A stretch of 64,000 nt of DNA from Lacrimispora sphenoides (GTDB taxonomy: Bacteria; Bacillota; Clostridia; Lachnospirales; Lachnospiraceae), in NCBI RefSeq assembly GCF_900105215.1, contig NZ_FOIP01000002.1:496001-560000 (forward strand), given 5' to 3'. Positions 35,134 to 43,952 of this stretch are shown here, piece by piece; within the stretch, counting starts at the first letter, position 1; every line of letters starts with the position of its first letter. Under the pieces are notes generated by a model, which was given only the letters and a program-made list of their open reading frames with translations, made no database searches and was not told the DNA's origin. Position numbers and translations under genes: made by a program.

Positions 35134-36540
35134 ATGGTTTTCAGCAGTCTTTTTTTTACATTTGCATTTTTACCGGTCACAGTTATTTTATATTATTCTT
35201 TAGGAAAGCAATTGAGGAATATTGTACTGCTTGTAGCAAGTCTGTTTTTCTATGCATGGGGAGAGCCAGTCTATGTGTTATTGATGTGTAACTCCATAAT
35301 GATTAATTATTGCATAGGTTCTTTTTTAGACAATAATAATACCAGCAGACAAAAACGGAAGCTTTTATTAATAATAAGTCTGGTGTTTAATTTAGGCTGT
35401 CTCGCATATTTTAAATACTTAGGCATGTTAATAAGTACAATAGCCTCCATTAGTGGCTGGAATTTAAATATAGTAATACCAGCACTTCCTATAGGGATTT
35501 CGTTTTATACTTTTCAAGCTCTATCCTACGTGATTGATGTATACAGGGGGAAAATAAAATCGCAGAAAAGTCTAAATCTTTTTGCTCTTTATATTACAAT
35601 GTTCCCGCAACTAGTAGCCGGGCCTATTGTGAACTATGCAGACATTGAAGTACAGTTAGCTGACAGGAGTGTGAATTTTAAAGAATTCATATCCGGGATG
35701 CGACGCTTCCTTTGTGGTTTGGCGAAAAAGGTGCTTCTTGCCAATAATATAGGTCTGCTATGGTCCGAAGTAAAAGTCATGCCCGGTACAGAAATTTCAG
35801 TACTCATGGCATGGACAGGGATTATTGCATTTACACTGCAGATTTATTTCGATTTTAGCGGGTACTCAGATATGGCCATAGGGTTGGGAAAAATGTTTGG
35901 CTTCCATTTCAAAGAAAACTTCCAGTATCCATATATTTCGCAAAGTATCTCGGAATTTTGGCGGAGGTGGCATATCTCCCTTGGGTCATGGTTTAAGGAA
36001 TATGTATATATTCCTCTTGGTGGGAGCCGCGCAGGTAAGTGGAAACTGATACGAAACCTGTTTATCGTATGGTTTCTTACAGGGCTCTGGCATGGTGCAA
36101 GCTGGAATTTCGTTTTATGGGGAATGTATTTTGGGGCTTTAATATTTATAGAAAAATTGTTTTTACAGAAGAGAATGGTACGATGGCCAAAAGCTGTCTG
36201 CCATATATACTCATTGCTATTTGTTGTGATAGGCTGGGTGTTTTTTGAATTTACAAATCTGCCGGATGCGTTAAATTTTCTGATGAGCATGTTTGGAGTG
36301 AGAGGCAATGCGCTTATTAACAGCCAAGCAATTGTGGAGCTGAAAGCTTATGCTATTTTATTTATTGTTGGTATAATTGCCGCTACTCCATGGCCTAAAA
36401 AAGTGTCATTGTATTTTAGAGATAATCATTGTAATATTTATAGTTTAGCTATTAACGCATATTATTGTATACTAATGTTCTTTTCAACCGTATATATGGT
36501 TGCCTCAACCTATAACCCATTTATTTATTTTCGATTTTAA
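35134..36540 (+). CDS. MBOAT O-acyltransferase (AlgI/DltB-like)
   Basis: The 468-residue polytopic protein shows MBOAT signatures: PIGISFYTFQALSYVIDVYR, FWRRWHISLGSWFKEYVYIP, and the catalytic His in LTGLWHGASWNFVLWG. It passes acyl groups across the membrane to a carbohydrate polymer. AGAGGGGGG precedes the ATG. Together with the SGNH lipoprotein before it and the DHHW gene after it, it matches AlgI/AlgJ/AlgX-like acetylation clusters, here of unknown polymer. Confidence 0.92.
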   Translation: MVFSSLFFTFAFLPVTVILYYSLGKQLRNIVLLVASLFFYAWGEPVYVLLMCNSIMINYCIGSFLDNNNTSRQKRKLLLIISLVFNLGCLAYFKYLGMLISTIASISGWNLNIVIPALPIGISFYTFQALSYVIDVYRGKIKSQKSLNLFALYITMFPQLVAGPIVNYADIEVQLADRSVNFKEFISGMRRFLCGLAKKVLLANNIGLLWSEVKVMPGTEISVLMAWTGIIAFTLQIYFDFSGYSDMAIGLGKMFGFHFKENFQYPYISQSISEFWRRWHISLGSWFKEYVYIPLGGSRAGKWKLIRNLFIVWFLTGLWHGASWNFVLWGMYFGALIFIEKLFLQKRMVRWPKAVCHIYSLLFVVIGWVFFEFTNLPDALNFLMSMFGVRGNALINSQAIVELKAYAILFIVGIIAATPWPKKVSLYFRDNHCNIYSLAINAYYCILMFFSTVYMVASTYNPFIYFRF

Positions 36541-36554
36541 TCTGGAGGATTGCA

Positions 36555-36839
36555 ATGCGAATAAATAGAAAAAAAACTTCTGCTGCTTTACAGAGTATCG
36601 TACGTGTAATTCCGCTTTTATTTATATTTGTCATGTTGATGTTGCATCTGATTTTACCGGATAAAACATTTTCAAGAGATGAAATGCGCTATTTAGCTCA
36701 ATGGCCTACCTTCCATGTTAATAGGGTAATGGATGGTAGCTATAAGACAAAAGTAGAAGCATACTTTTCAGATCAGTTCCCTTTCCGGAATTTTTGGGTT
36801 CATATTCAGAATGACTTAGTATTACACTATGGGCAGTAA
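36555..36839 (+). pseudogene. Truncated DHHW/AlgX-like acetylation protein
   Basis: 94 residues contain the signal-anchor (VRVIPLLFIFVMLMLHLIL) and the first conserved DHHW block (YFSDQFPFRNFWVHIQNDLV), then stop at GQ. Full members are about 350-400 residues with the catalytic Asp-His pair further on, so the catalytic part is lost. TCTGGAGG lies upstream. Sequence after the stop is unrelated, so a deletion is likely rather than a point mutation. Confidence 0.7.
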
Positions 36840-36885
36840 CGCTGCCAACGGCTGAGTATTACGATTAACTTAGGTGATACCATAT

Positions 36886-36921
36886 AAGCCCTCCAGACTT
36901 GCGGGTTTGGAGGGCTTTTTT
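36886..36921 (+). terminator. Terminator of the acylation operon
   Basis: AAGCCCTCCA/TGGAGGGCTT followed by TTTTTA. Confidence 0.85.
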
Positions 36922-37013
36922 ATGCGTATTCTGTTTGCCATGTCTTTTACTTATCAGGGACTATATTAAGAGCTTAGAGAAAGTGCCAAGAATCCTTAAA
37001 TACAAATAGTTCC

Positions 37014-37355
37014 TTATTGTATCATTATATTTCTCTGTCCACTAATGATGATATTTAGTCCGAATTTAAAAGTATCCTGTGCACCGTTTTCAGATATATT
37101 TATCACATCAGAAGTCAACGAATCCATATCTGTATCACTTTGAGATTCTTTAAACTTCTCTACTGGTGATGATTTTAATACATCTCTATTATTTCGTGCT
37201 TGTTCTTCCACTACACATCCTAAAGTAAATTGGCTCATTGTAAGCATTGCCATTTGAGAGTCTCTCTTGGAAAAACCCGCTCGTACAAGATATTCAATTT
37301 TAGGTGCTAACTGAATAAGATCATTATGAATAGGAATTGAGCCCGCATGAAGCAT
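37014..37355 (-). pseudogene. C-terminal domain of a TetR-type repressor, HTH missing
   Basis: 113 residues (MLHAGSIPIHNDLIQLAPKI, FSKRDSQMAMLTMSQFTLGC) match the ligand-binding C-terminal domain of class TetR repressors. In-frame sequence continues a little upstream (TYPDGAMLHAG) and then meets a stop. Neighbouring frames hold fragments such as MSKFNHSLKENLNSPPEFPT, consistent with frameshifts. No DNA-binding HTH remains. Confidence 0.6.
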
Positions 37356-37510
37356 TGCTCCATCTGGATAAGTCGTACAATTGCCTTTGTAGGAAATTCA
37401 GGTGGTGAATTTAAGTTTTCTTTTAAAGAATGATTAAATTTTGACATATTGTAAATATTAAGGCTACCGCACTATGCTAGATTATGTATCTGTGCGGTGG
37501 TTACAAAAAA

Positions 37511-37547
37511 AAGACTCCTATGAATTGATTTTCATAGAAGTCCTTAA
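37511..37547. terminator. Terminator downstream of kup
   Basis: A near-perfect stem (AAGACTCCTATGAA/TTCATAGAAGTCCTT) flanked by A and T runs serves the kup transcript from the minus strand. Confidence 0.7.
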
Positions 37548-37559
37548 CTTTTTATCTTA

Positions 37560-39572
37560 TTAACTCTTTTTCCCATCGTTTCTTTTTAAGACAACGTGAT
37601 CTGAATGCCCAAGAAACATCGGAACCTTTTCAATATAAACATCACTGGTATCAAGTCCAAACCAGTTCGTTGGGGATGCGGTAAATTTCTGTATGAAGAA
37701 CTTGGTTCTTAACAGAAGAGAGTCCCAGGCGGATAAAGCGGATTCATGGGAAAGGATTTCCTGAATAAACACAAATCGGAAATCTCCCAGGCTGCGGTTA
37801 GGCAAAATGGAGTATGTGCTGGTCTGTGGTTCTATTTCCTTGTTCTTTACCATATCTGTTGATATTTGCCTTAAAAAAACATTCAGACTCTGGTCGATAC
37901 GGAATCCAAGTTTTAAATCTATTTTCATAATATTGGACGTATTAAAGTTTTCAACCGCATATTCAGCCTGATAAGGTTCATCTGTTACGGAAACGTTTAC
38001 AAACCAGTAGACGTCCGCTTTTTTGGGGCGTTTATCTAAAAGGAAGTACATGATTTTACGTTCGATTTCCTTTGGATTAGAACAGTTACTTAAGCATACA
38101 AGGTTGCTGGCGTATTTTGGAACTTCTGGATCAGCGCATAGCTGGCTTAGCTGCGGAATGTAGTTTTTAATCGGTACATACTCCACGTAGCGCATCTTTA
38201 TAATATGAGACCTGTCCCAGAGATACATAACAAATAAGATGGTAACTGCAATAATGACAGCAACAAATCCACCATGGAAAAATTTAAGAACGTTTGCCAG
38301 GAAGAAAGAAACTTCAAAACTCATAAAGAAAACAAGCATGATGACCGCAAGCACAATGGGTGTTTTTTTCTTCAGCATATAGTTAAATAACAGAATGGTT
38401 GTCATAAGCATGGTAACTGTTATGGCAAGACCATACGCGGACTCCATTTTCTCGGAACTTTGAAAGTAAAGAACGATTCCGATACAGACAAAGCATAAAA
38501 TCCGGTTGATTGCAGGAATGTAAAGCTGGCCCTTTAAATGGGAAGGATATAACGTGTGAAGTTTTGGAAACAGATTCAGCTTGATTGCTTCCGATACAAG
38601 AGTAAAGGAACCTGAAATCAAAGCTTGTGATGCGATAATAGCGGCAAAAGTAGAAATTACGATACCATATATCAGCATACCATGAGGGATCATCTGATAA
38701 AAAGGATTGATATCTTCTATTAAGGCATGAGCAGGATTATTTTTTGCAGATAAAATCCATGCACCCTGTCCAAAATAGTTCAGCAATAAACATATTTTGA
38801 CAAATGGCCATGTAAAGTAGATGTTTTTTCTGCCTACATGTCCCATATCAGAGTAGAGTGCTTCTGCTCCGGTAGAACATAAAAATATGCTTCCCAGAAT
38901 AAAAAAGCCAAGCTTGTTATCGTCGCTGAACAGGATATTGATTGCATAATGAGGGGACAATGCGCGCAGCAGGAATGGATTTTCCACTAAATTGATAATA
39001 CCAAAAAAAGCCAGGCTGCAGAACCATAAAAACATAATGGGACCAAACAGTTTCCCAATAAATTCAGTGCCTATATGCTGGATAAAAAACAGGACGCAGA
39101 TTATGAAAATAACAAGTAAAACAATATTTTTCTGGCTATTGCCAAAAAGATCTTGAAATACTGGGAGCAATTTAAGTCCCTCGACGGCTGATGTAACGGT
39201 TACTGCCGGTGTCAGCATTCCATCAGCTAGCAGTGCAGAACCTCCGATCATGGCAGGTATGATCAACCACCTGGAACGGCTTCTGACAAGTGTAAAAAGT
39301 GAGAAGATGCCACCTTCTCCATTGTTGTCTGCCTTTAGTGTAATACAAACATATTTTATGCTTGTTAAAATCGTGAGAGTCCAGAATACCAGAGATAAGG
39401 TTCCCAGAATAAAATTTTCTGAAACATGTTGGATTCCCCCATTCCCGAAAATAACGGATTTCATAACATAAAGCGGAGAAGTACCGATATCCCCGTATAC
39501 GACTCCTAATGTTACCAGAGTTCCTCCAAGTGTTAATTTTGAAATGTCAGAGTGTTTTGATGATAATTCCAT
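37560..39572 (-). CDS. kup: KUP/HAK-family potassium uptake protein
   Basis: The 670-residue protein has about 12 TM helices and family blocks: GGTLVTLGVVYGDIGTSPLY, ADNNGEGGIFSLFTLVR, GSALLADGMLTPAVTVTSAV, LYSDMGHVG. A cytosolic C-terminal domain follows from about residue 450. It imports K+, probably by proton symport. The start has AAAGGGGATATC upstream. A leader hairpin lies just before it. No other K+ genes are adjacent. Confidence 0.93.
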   Translation of the reverse strand: MELSSKHSDISKLTLGGTLVTLGVVYGDIGTSPLYVMKSVIFGNGGIQHVSENFILGTLSLVFWTLTILTSIKYVCITLKADNNGEGGIFSLFTLVRSRSRWLIIPAMIGGSALLADGMLTPAVTVTSAVEGLKLLPVFQDLFGNSQKNIVLLVIFIICVLFFIQHIGTEFIGKLFGPIMFLWFCSLAFFGIINLVENPFLLRALSPHYAINILFSDDNKLGFFILGSIFLCSTGAEALYSDMGHVGRKNIYFTWPFVKICLLLNYFGQGAWILSAKNNPAHALIEDINPFYQMIPHGMLIYGIVISTFAAIIASQALISGSFTLVSEAIKLNLFPKLHTLYPSHLKGQLYIPAINRILCFVCIGIVLYFQSSEKMESAYGLAITVTMLMTTILLFNYMLKKKTPIVLAVIMLVFFMSFEVSFFLANVLKFFHGGFVAVIIAVTILFVMYLWDRSHIIKMRYVEYVPIKNYIPQLSQLCADPEVPKYASNLVCLSNCSNPKEIERKIMYFLLDKRPKKADVYWFVNVSVTDEPYQAEYAVENFNTSNIMKIDLKLGFRIDQSLNVFLRQISTDMVKNKEIEPQTSTYSILPNRSLGDFRFVFIQEILSHESALSAWDSLLLRTKFFIQKFTASPTNWFGLDTSDVYIEKVPMFLGHSDHVVLKRNDGKKS

Positions 39573-39613
39573 GATATCCCCTTTGCTGTATTTTGCTTTT
39601 TTGTAAAAAAGTC

Positions 39614-39655
39614 AAAAAAAAACCCCTGCTGTAACATAAACATTACAACAAAAGT
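39614..39655 (-). terminator. Possible attenuator in the kup leader
   Basis: On the minus strand TGTTGTAATG pairs with a TTACAGCA arm, and GGGG plus nine T follow, about 25-40 nt before the kup ribosome site. It could terminate transcription before kup. No known K+ or c-di-AMP riboswitch motif is visible upstream. Confidence 0.45.
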
Positions 39656-39971
39656 CTTGTTACTTCGTTGCGATGCAGATTATAGTATGCTTTAAAAGCG
39701 TTGATTATAATCGTATTGATGCTATCGCAAACACCTATTCAGTGCAAACTACTCCCTTTTGATATGGGTATTCTACAAGAAAGAATTAGGTATGTCAAAT
39801 TAAATATTCCTTAAGCTGATTGCGAAGCTGCAAAATTGTGCAGGATTTGGTGGCAGACAACATCAAGTACTTCTTTCTGCTAATGTGAAGCCATTGGTCC
39901 TGATTATTGTATGCTAGCACTAATCCTCCTTATTTTCAATAGTTCCTATGAAATATATTTGTTAGACAAAT
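39656..39971. other. Gene-free stretch between kup and the small GTG frame
   Basis: AT-rich sequence upstream of kup. It should contain the kup promoter on the minus strand, but I could not identify clear boxes or any gene. Confidence 0.35.
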
Positions 39972-40091
39972 GTGAAAGACTCATGGAACAATAGGAATGT
40001 CACTTATGAGAATAGTGGTCCTACTGCAGTATCCGGGTTTGGCAAAGCATTTTGTATAGACGGGTATCCGGTATTTGGGGCCCATAAATAG
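39972..40091 (+). CDS. Short frame, possible gene fragment
   Basis: A GTG-start frame of 39 residues reads WNNRNVTYENSGPTAVSGFG, then KAFCIDGYPVFGAHK. The composition looks protein-like, but there is no ribosome site and no family is recognised. It may be a decayed gene. Confidence 0.2.
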   Translation: MKDSWNNRNVTYENSGPTAVSGFGKAFCIDGYPVFGAHK

Positions 40092-40194
40092 ATTGTACCT
40101 TCTAAAGTGTAGCATACTCCTTTTTTAATAATATAATGGAATATCGGTTGGTACAAATATTATTTTGTCTGTCTATATATTAGGAGGTAGCTTT

Positions 40195-40737
40195 ATGAGT
40201 GATTGCTATATTCAAGATTGTGAATGTGATAGTGATGAATTCCAAGAATGTGAACGACATTTTAAGTGCGAAACCCATCAAAAGAAACTTAAACCAAATA
40301 GGACAATGTTAAAGTGTGGTAATTCAGGGTCTTTAGTGCTTCCAGTTAATACTAGAGCCGATACCCGCTTTACTCTTGCTACAGTTAACGTTAATATTAA
40401 AGATTTTAAAAAACCTTGTATTAAACTTGAATTTACAAGTGAGATTGCAACTACGGATGCAGCTCTCATACTTGAGTTTCATATATTCAAGCGTTGCAAA
40501 CGTATAGTGACACCTTTTCCCATCGGACCTATTTGGACGTTTTCACGGTCATTAGCCATTACTGATAGTGACACATTTTCATTCTTTGTTTGTGACTGTG
40601 ATATCTGTGATGATGAATGCTGCACATATAGCGTTGTCATAAGGGTTGCAAGTATTGTTACAGTAGGCGTTACTTCTATTAATCATGCTTCACTTTCCGC
40701 GCTTATAGTAGATAATGACTGCAATGTCTGTAAATAG
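40195..40737 (+). CDS. DUF4489 family protein, copy 1
   Basis: From ATG 40195 (TAGGAGGTAG) it has 180 residues. A Cys-rich, acidic N-terminus (CYIQDCECDSDEF) precedes a beta-rich domain with LKCGNSGSLVLPV, PCIKLEFTSEIATT and VCDCDICDDECCTY. These features fit DUF4489, found in spore-forming Clostridia and suspected to be a spore or surface protein. A paralogue with the same order of motifs lies at 60.6 kb. No signal peptide is seen. Function is not known. Confidence 0.75.
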   Translation: MSDCYIQDCECDSDEFQECERHFKCETHQKKLKPNRTMLKCGNSGSLVLPVNTRADTRFTLATVNVNIKDFKKPCIKLEFTSEIATTDAALILEFHIFKRCKRIVTPFPIGPIWTFSRSLAITDSDTFSFFVCDCDICDDECCTYSVVIRVASIVTVGVTSINHASLSALIVDNDCNVCK

Positions 40738-40939
40738 TAGGAAATGCTTAAATACAAAAAATGCTTAAAATTTGGAATTAGTAGAAAAGTACGAAATGTG
40801 TTGTATCTCGTGTTGCATCGTGATGTAAATGTATTGTTTTTAGAGCACTTTGCTGCTCTAATCTACAAGATTAAAGTACCGGAAAACCTCGTATTTAAAA
40901 GGAATTCCGGTACTTACAGGCTTTTGCACTAATGTTTGC
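40738..40939. other. Gene-free stretch before post-tRNA cassette C
   Basis: It holds an AGAGCA/TGCTCT hairpin after the DUF4489 gene and a wider inverted repeat AGTACCGGAA/TTCCGGTACT (about 40873-40917). A 62-codon frame across it has no ribosome site and is not credited. Confidence 0.4.
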
Positions 40940-41090
40940 TCATGGGTTCTGATCCCACTATCCCCACTTTTAAGATAAGCCGCAGGTATAAAAACTTGCG
41001 TTTTTTTACTTTTAAGGACGGATACTTGATTTAAATTAACGACAAAGAATGAAAGGAACATCTTAAACTACGAGGATGTGCCTTTTTATC
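40940..41090 (+). repeat. tRNA-Ala 3' end plus post-tRNA cassette, copy C
   Basis: TCATGGGTTC then TGATCCCACTATCCCCAC (40940-40967) matches 25 of 28 positions of the tRNA-Ala T arm and acceptor end at 15.66 kb, without the 5' half. It is followed by AAGCCGCAGG, TTAAGGACGGATACTTG, GACAAAGAATGAAAGG and a hairpin-like GAACATC...GATGTGCC, the cassette in diverged form. Confidence 0.7.
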
Positions 41091-41287
41091 ATCGGAAATA
41101 AAAGTAGGGGTTATGTATTCGGAATACGAAAAGCGGTTGAAGCCCGATGATTCTGCAAAATAAAAGGAAATTCATCCAAGCTGGTCCATTGATTAGTCTG
41201 CTAATTATGAATTATAAAATATTTTGTTGGAATAAATAAAAAATTAACAAATTAAATGTAAATATTTCGAGTATATCAAGAGGAATA

Positions 41288-41316
41288 TTGATAATATTGC
41301 AAAAATAAGATATAAT
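41288..41316 (+). promoter_or_regulatory. Promoter of the korAB operon
   Basis: TTGATA, 17 bp, TATAAT, located 29 bp before the korA start. AAAGGAGG is the ribosome site. Confidence 0.8.
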
Positions 41317-41344
41317 TAGTCAAAATTCAAAAGGAGGAAAGTCT

Positions 41345-43012
41345 ATGTATAATATTCTGATTGGTGGTGCTGCCGGGCAGGGCATTGACACCACGGTCGC
41401 AATTCTGGAAAAGCTGCTGAAGCATTCCGGATATTATATCTATACCACCAGAGATTTCATGTCCCGCGTGCGCGGCGGGCACAATTTTTCCCTGCTTCGC
41501 TTCGGGACGGAGGAAATAACCTCACACAGCGATGTTTTGGATGGGATTGTAGCCTTAAATGAGGAAACCATTGATTTGCATAAGCATAAACTGACGGCCA
41601 AAGGATTTATATTATGTGACAGCAGCTTTGCTTATCCGGATGAGGATTCCAGAATCATTAAGCTTCCCATGAATAAAATAGCGAAAGAACTGGGGAATAT
41701 GAAGGCTTCCGGCAGCGTGGCGGTGGGCGCGGTATTGAAGCTCTTTGGCGAGCCATTTACATATGCAGGTGAAGTCATGGCCGGTGTCATGAAGAAAGAG
41801 TTCCTTGAGGTCAATGTAAAGGCGGTTGAAGCAGGCTACACAGCCGTTGAAGCGAAATTTAAGCATCTGGATGGCGGATATAAGGATTACATGCTCATTT
41901 CGGGCAGCAAGGCCCTGGGACTTGGTGCGGTGGCTGGTGGGCTTAAGTTTTATTCCGCTTACCCCATGTCTCCTTCCACGGCTGTTTTGGAATATCTGGC
42001 TTCTGTTGGATATGAGGCTGGGATCGTGGTGGAGCAGGCGGAAGATGAGATCGCCGCGGTCAATATGGCATTGGGCGCTTCCTTTGCGGGAGCAAGGGCC
42101 ATGACCGGGACCAGCGGAGGCGGCTTCTGCTTAAAGGTAGAAGCGCTGGGATTCTCCGGCATTGCGGAGATTCCGCTGGTGGCCGTGGATGTGCAGAGGC
42201 CCGGCCCGGCGACCGGTCTCCCCACAAGAACAGAGCAAAGCGATTTAAAGTTCGTTATTTCTGCATCACAGGGGGAATTCCCCAGGCTGGTCATAGCTTT
42301 GAGAAATCATGAGGATGCTTTTTATCAGACTTTCCGGGCGCTGAACCTGGCTGAAAAATACCAGATACCAGTCATACTGCTCAGTGATCAATATCTGGGA
42401 GATACAACGGCTTGTGTAAAGCCCTTTGACACATCCGGGCTGGAACTGGTCAGCCATGCCAGTGAAGCGGAAGGGGAGTATCTGCGTTACAGGATAACGG
42501 AGGACGGTATCTCTCCCAGGCTTATCCCGGGACTGACCAGCCATCTTGTGGCCGCTGACAGTGATGAGCATGATGAAAGAGGCTGGATAACGGAATTGGC
42601 AGAAGTCAGGAATCAAATGGTGGATAAGAGGATGAGAAAATTAAAGGGCCTTATCCAGGAGCTGTCGGAGCCGGAGTTTATGGGAGAAGAGCAGTGCGAA
42701 ACCCTTCTCCTAGGCTGGGGGTCTACCTATGGTCCCATCAGGGAGGCCGTATCCCTGCTGAATAAAAATGGGGATGGAAGATATGGAGCTTTGGTATTTG
42801 GAGATATTTATCCCCTTCCTCAGGAAAAACTGAACATCTATGCAAAGGGCAGGATCTTAATCAACGTGGAACAGAATGCCACGGGCCAGCTGGCCTCTCT
42901 CATAAGGGAGCAGACAGGTATAGAATGCCATAAAAGCATCTTGAAATATGACGGCAGACAGATATCCGGAGAAGAAATTGCAAAGCAGGTGTTGAAAGGA
43001 GGTTCCAAGTAG
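41345..43012 (+). CDS. korA: 2-oxoacid:ferredoxin oxidoreductase, fused gamma-alpha subunit
   Basis: The 555-residue protein has an N-terminal gamma domain (YNILIGGAAGQGIDTTVAIL, SRVRGGHNFSLLR) and from about residue 190 an alpha (pyrimidine-binding) domain (ALGLGAVAGGLKFYSAYPMS, QAEDEIAAVNMALGASFAGA, TGTSGGGF). It works with the adjacent beta subunit in reversible oxidative decarboxylation of a 2-oxoacid to acyl-CoA with ferredoxin. The gamma-alpha fusion and lack of a ferredoxin delta subunit are typical of KorAB; substrate may be 2-oxoglutarate or a branched/aromatic oxoacid. Confidence 0.9.
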   Translation: MYNILIGGAAGQGIDTTVAILEKLLKHSGYYIYTTRDFMSRVRGGHNFSLLRFGTEEITSHSDVLDGIVALNEETIDLHKHKLTAKGFILCDSSFAYPDEDSRIIKLPMNKIAKELGNMKASGSVAVGAVLKLFGEPFTYAGEVMAGVMKKEFLEVNVKAVEAGYTAVEAKFKHLDGGYKDYMLISGSKALGLGAVAGGLKFYSAYPMSPSTAVLEYLASVGYEAGIVVEQAEDEIAAVNMALGASFAGARAMTGTSGGGFCLKVEALGFSGIAEIPLVAVDVQRPGPATGLPTRTEQSDLKFVISASQGEFPRLVIALRNHEDAFYQTFRALNLAEKYQIPVILLSDQYLGDTTACVKPFDTSGLELVSHASEAEGEYLRYRITEDGISPRLIPGLTSHLVAADSDEHDERGWITELAEVRNQMVDKRMRKLKGLIQELSEPEFMGEEQCETLLLGWGSTYGPIREAVSLLNKNGDGRYGALVFGDIYPLPQEKLNIYAKGRILINVEQNATGQLASLIREQTGIECHKSILKYDGRQISGEEIAKQVLKGGSK

Positions 43013-43858
43013 ATGGATAAATTCACAACTTATGAAACAGCCTGGTGTCCGGGGTGCGGAAATTTCTCCATATTAAACAGCCTGAAAACGGCGTTGGAGG
43101 AGCTGGGCATAGAGCCAAATAAAGTGTTGATGGTGGCAGGAATCGGTCAGGCAGCGAAAACGCCTCAGTATTTAAGCGCCAACAGCTTCTGCGGGCTTCA
43201 CGGAAGGGCACTTCCGGCTGCAGTTGCCGCCAAGATAGCTAATGAAGAGCTCACTGTCATAGTAAATTCCGGAGACGGGGACTCTTACGGCGAAGGAGGC
43301 AACCACTTTATTCACAACATAAGAAGGAATGTCAATATCGCACATTTTGTTCATGACAATCAGATATACGGCCTTACCAAGGGGCAGGCATCACCCACCA
43401 GCGGTGAAGGACTCATTACGGGAGTTCAGACCGATGGCAACAGAAATACGCCCTTAAATCCAGTGCTCCTGGCCATTGCTTCGGGAGCGGGATTTGTTGC
43501 GAGAGGCTTCAGCGGTGATTCAAAGCAGCTGGTGAGGATCATGAAGGAGGCTATCCTTTATCCAGGGTATGCGTTTGTGGATATCCTGCAGCCTTGCATC
43601 AGCTTCAACAAAATCAATACCTTTGCCTATTATAAAAACATGGCGGCGCCTCTTGGAGACGATTATGACCCGACGGATCGGCTGGAAGCCATTAAAATGT
43701 CGATGGAAGTCAGTGAAAAAATTCCCACCGGCATCCTCTATCGGGAAGAAAAAATGGAGTTCCATAGAAAAAACAGGCTTTTAAAAGACGGACTGCCACT
43801 GATAGAACAAAAAACAGAGGAAAGCGTGCTCAAGGACCTGATTCACAGCTTTATATAA
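43013..43858 (+). CDS. korB: 2-oxoacid:ferredoxin oxidoreductase, beta subunit
   Basis: The 281-residue protein binds thiamine diphosphate through GDGDSYGEGGNHFIHNIRRN and ends the site at NQIYGLTKGQASPTS. The CPGCGNF motif near residue 15 and later Cys residues bind the Fe-S cluster. Its ATG immediately follows the korA stop with AAAGGAGG inside korA, so translation is coupled. Confidence 0.92.
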   Translation: MDKFTTYETAWCPGCGNFSILNSLKTALEELGIEPNKVLMVAGIGQAAKTPQYLSANSFCGLHGRALPAAVAAKIANEELTVIVNSGDGDSYGEGGNHFIHNIRRNVNIAHFVHDNQIYGLTKGQASPTSGEGLITGVQTDGNRNTPLNPVLLAIASGAGFVARGFSGDSKQLVRIMKEAILYPGYAFVDILQPCISFNKINTFAYYKNMAAPLGDDYDPTDRLEAIKMSMEVSEKIPTGILYREEKMEFHRKNRLLKDGLPLIEQKTEESVLKDLIHSFI

Positions 43859-43952
43859 TTCAATGGAATAAGCTTGCTGCATTATTTCCCATAACTGTAT
43901 AATTTTAACAATCATGAATATAATGTAATAAAAAATTTCCTGGAAAAAGCCA

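Noticed and set aside
39573..39720. c-di-AMP (ydaO) riboswitch before kup
   Set aside because: No conserved ydaO core blocks are visible in the leader.
40744..40932. 62-codon plus-strand frame after the first DUF4489 gene
   Set aside because: No ribosome site, overlaps inverted repeats, and has no protein-like pattern.
40858..41061. Minus-strand frame with SGDSGIRTHEQ over cassette C
   Set aside because: It is the antisense of the tRNA 3' remnant, useful as a marker of that remnant but not a gene.
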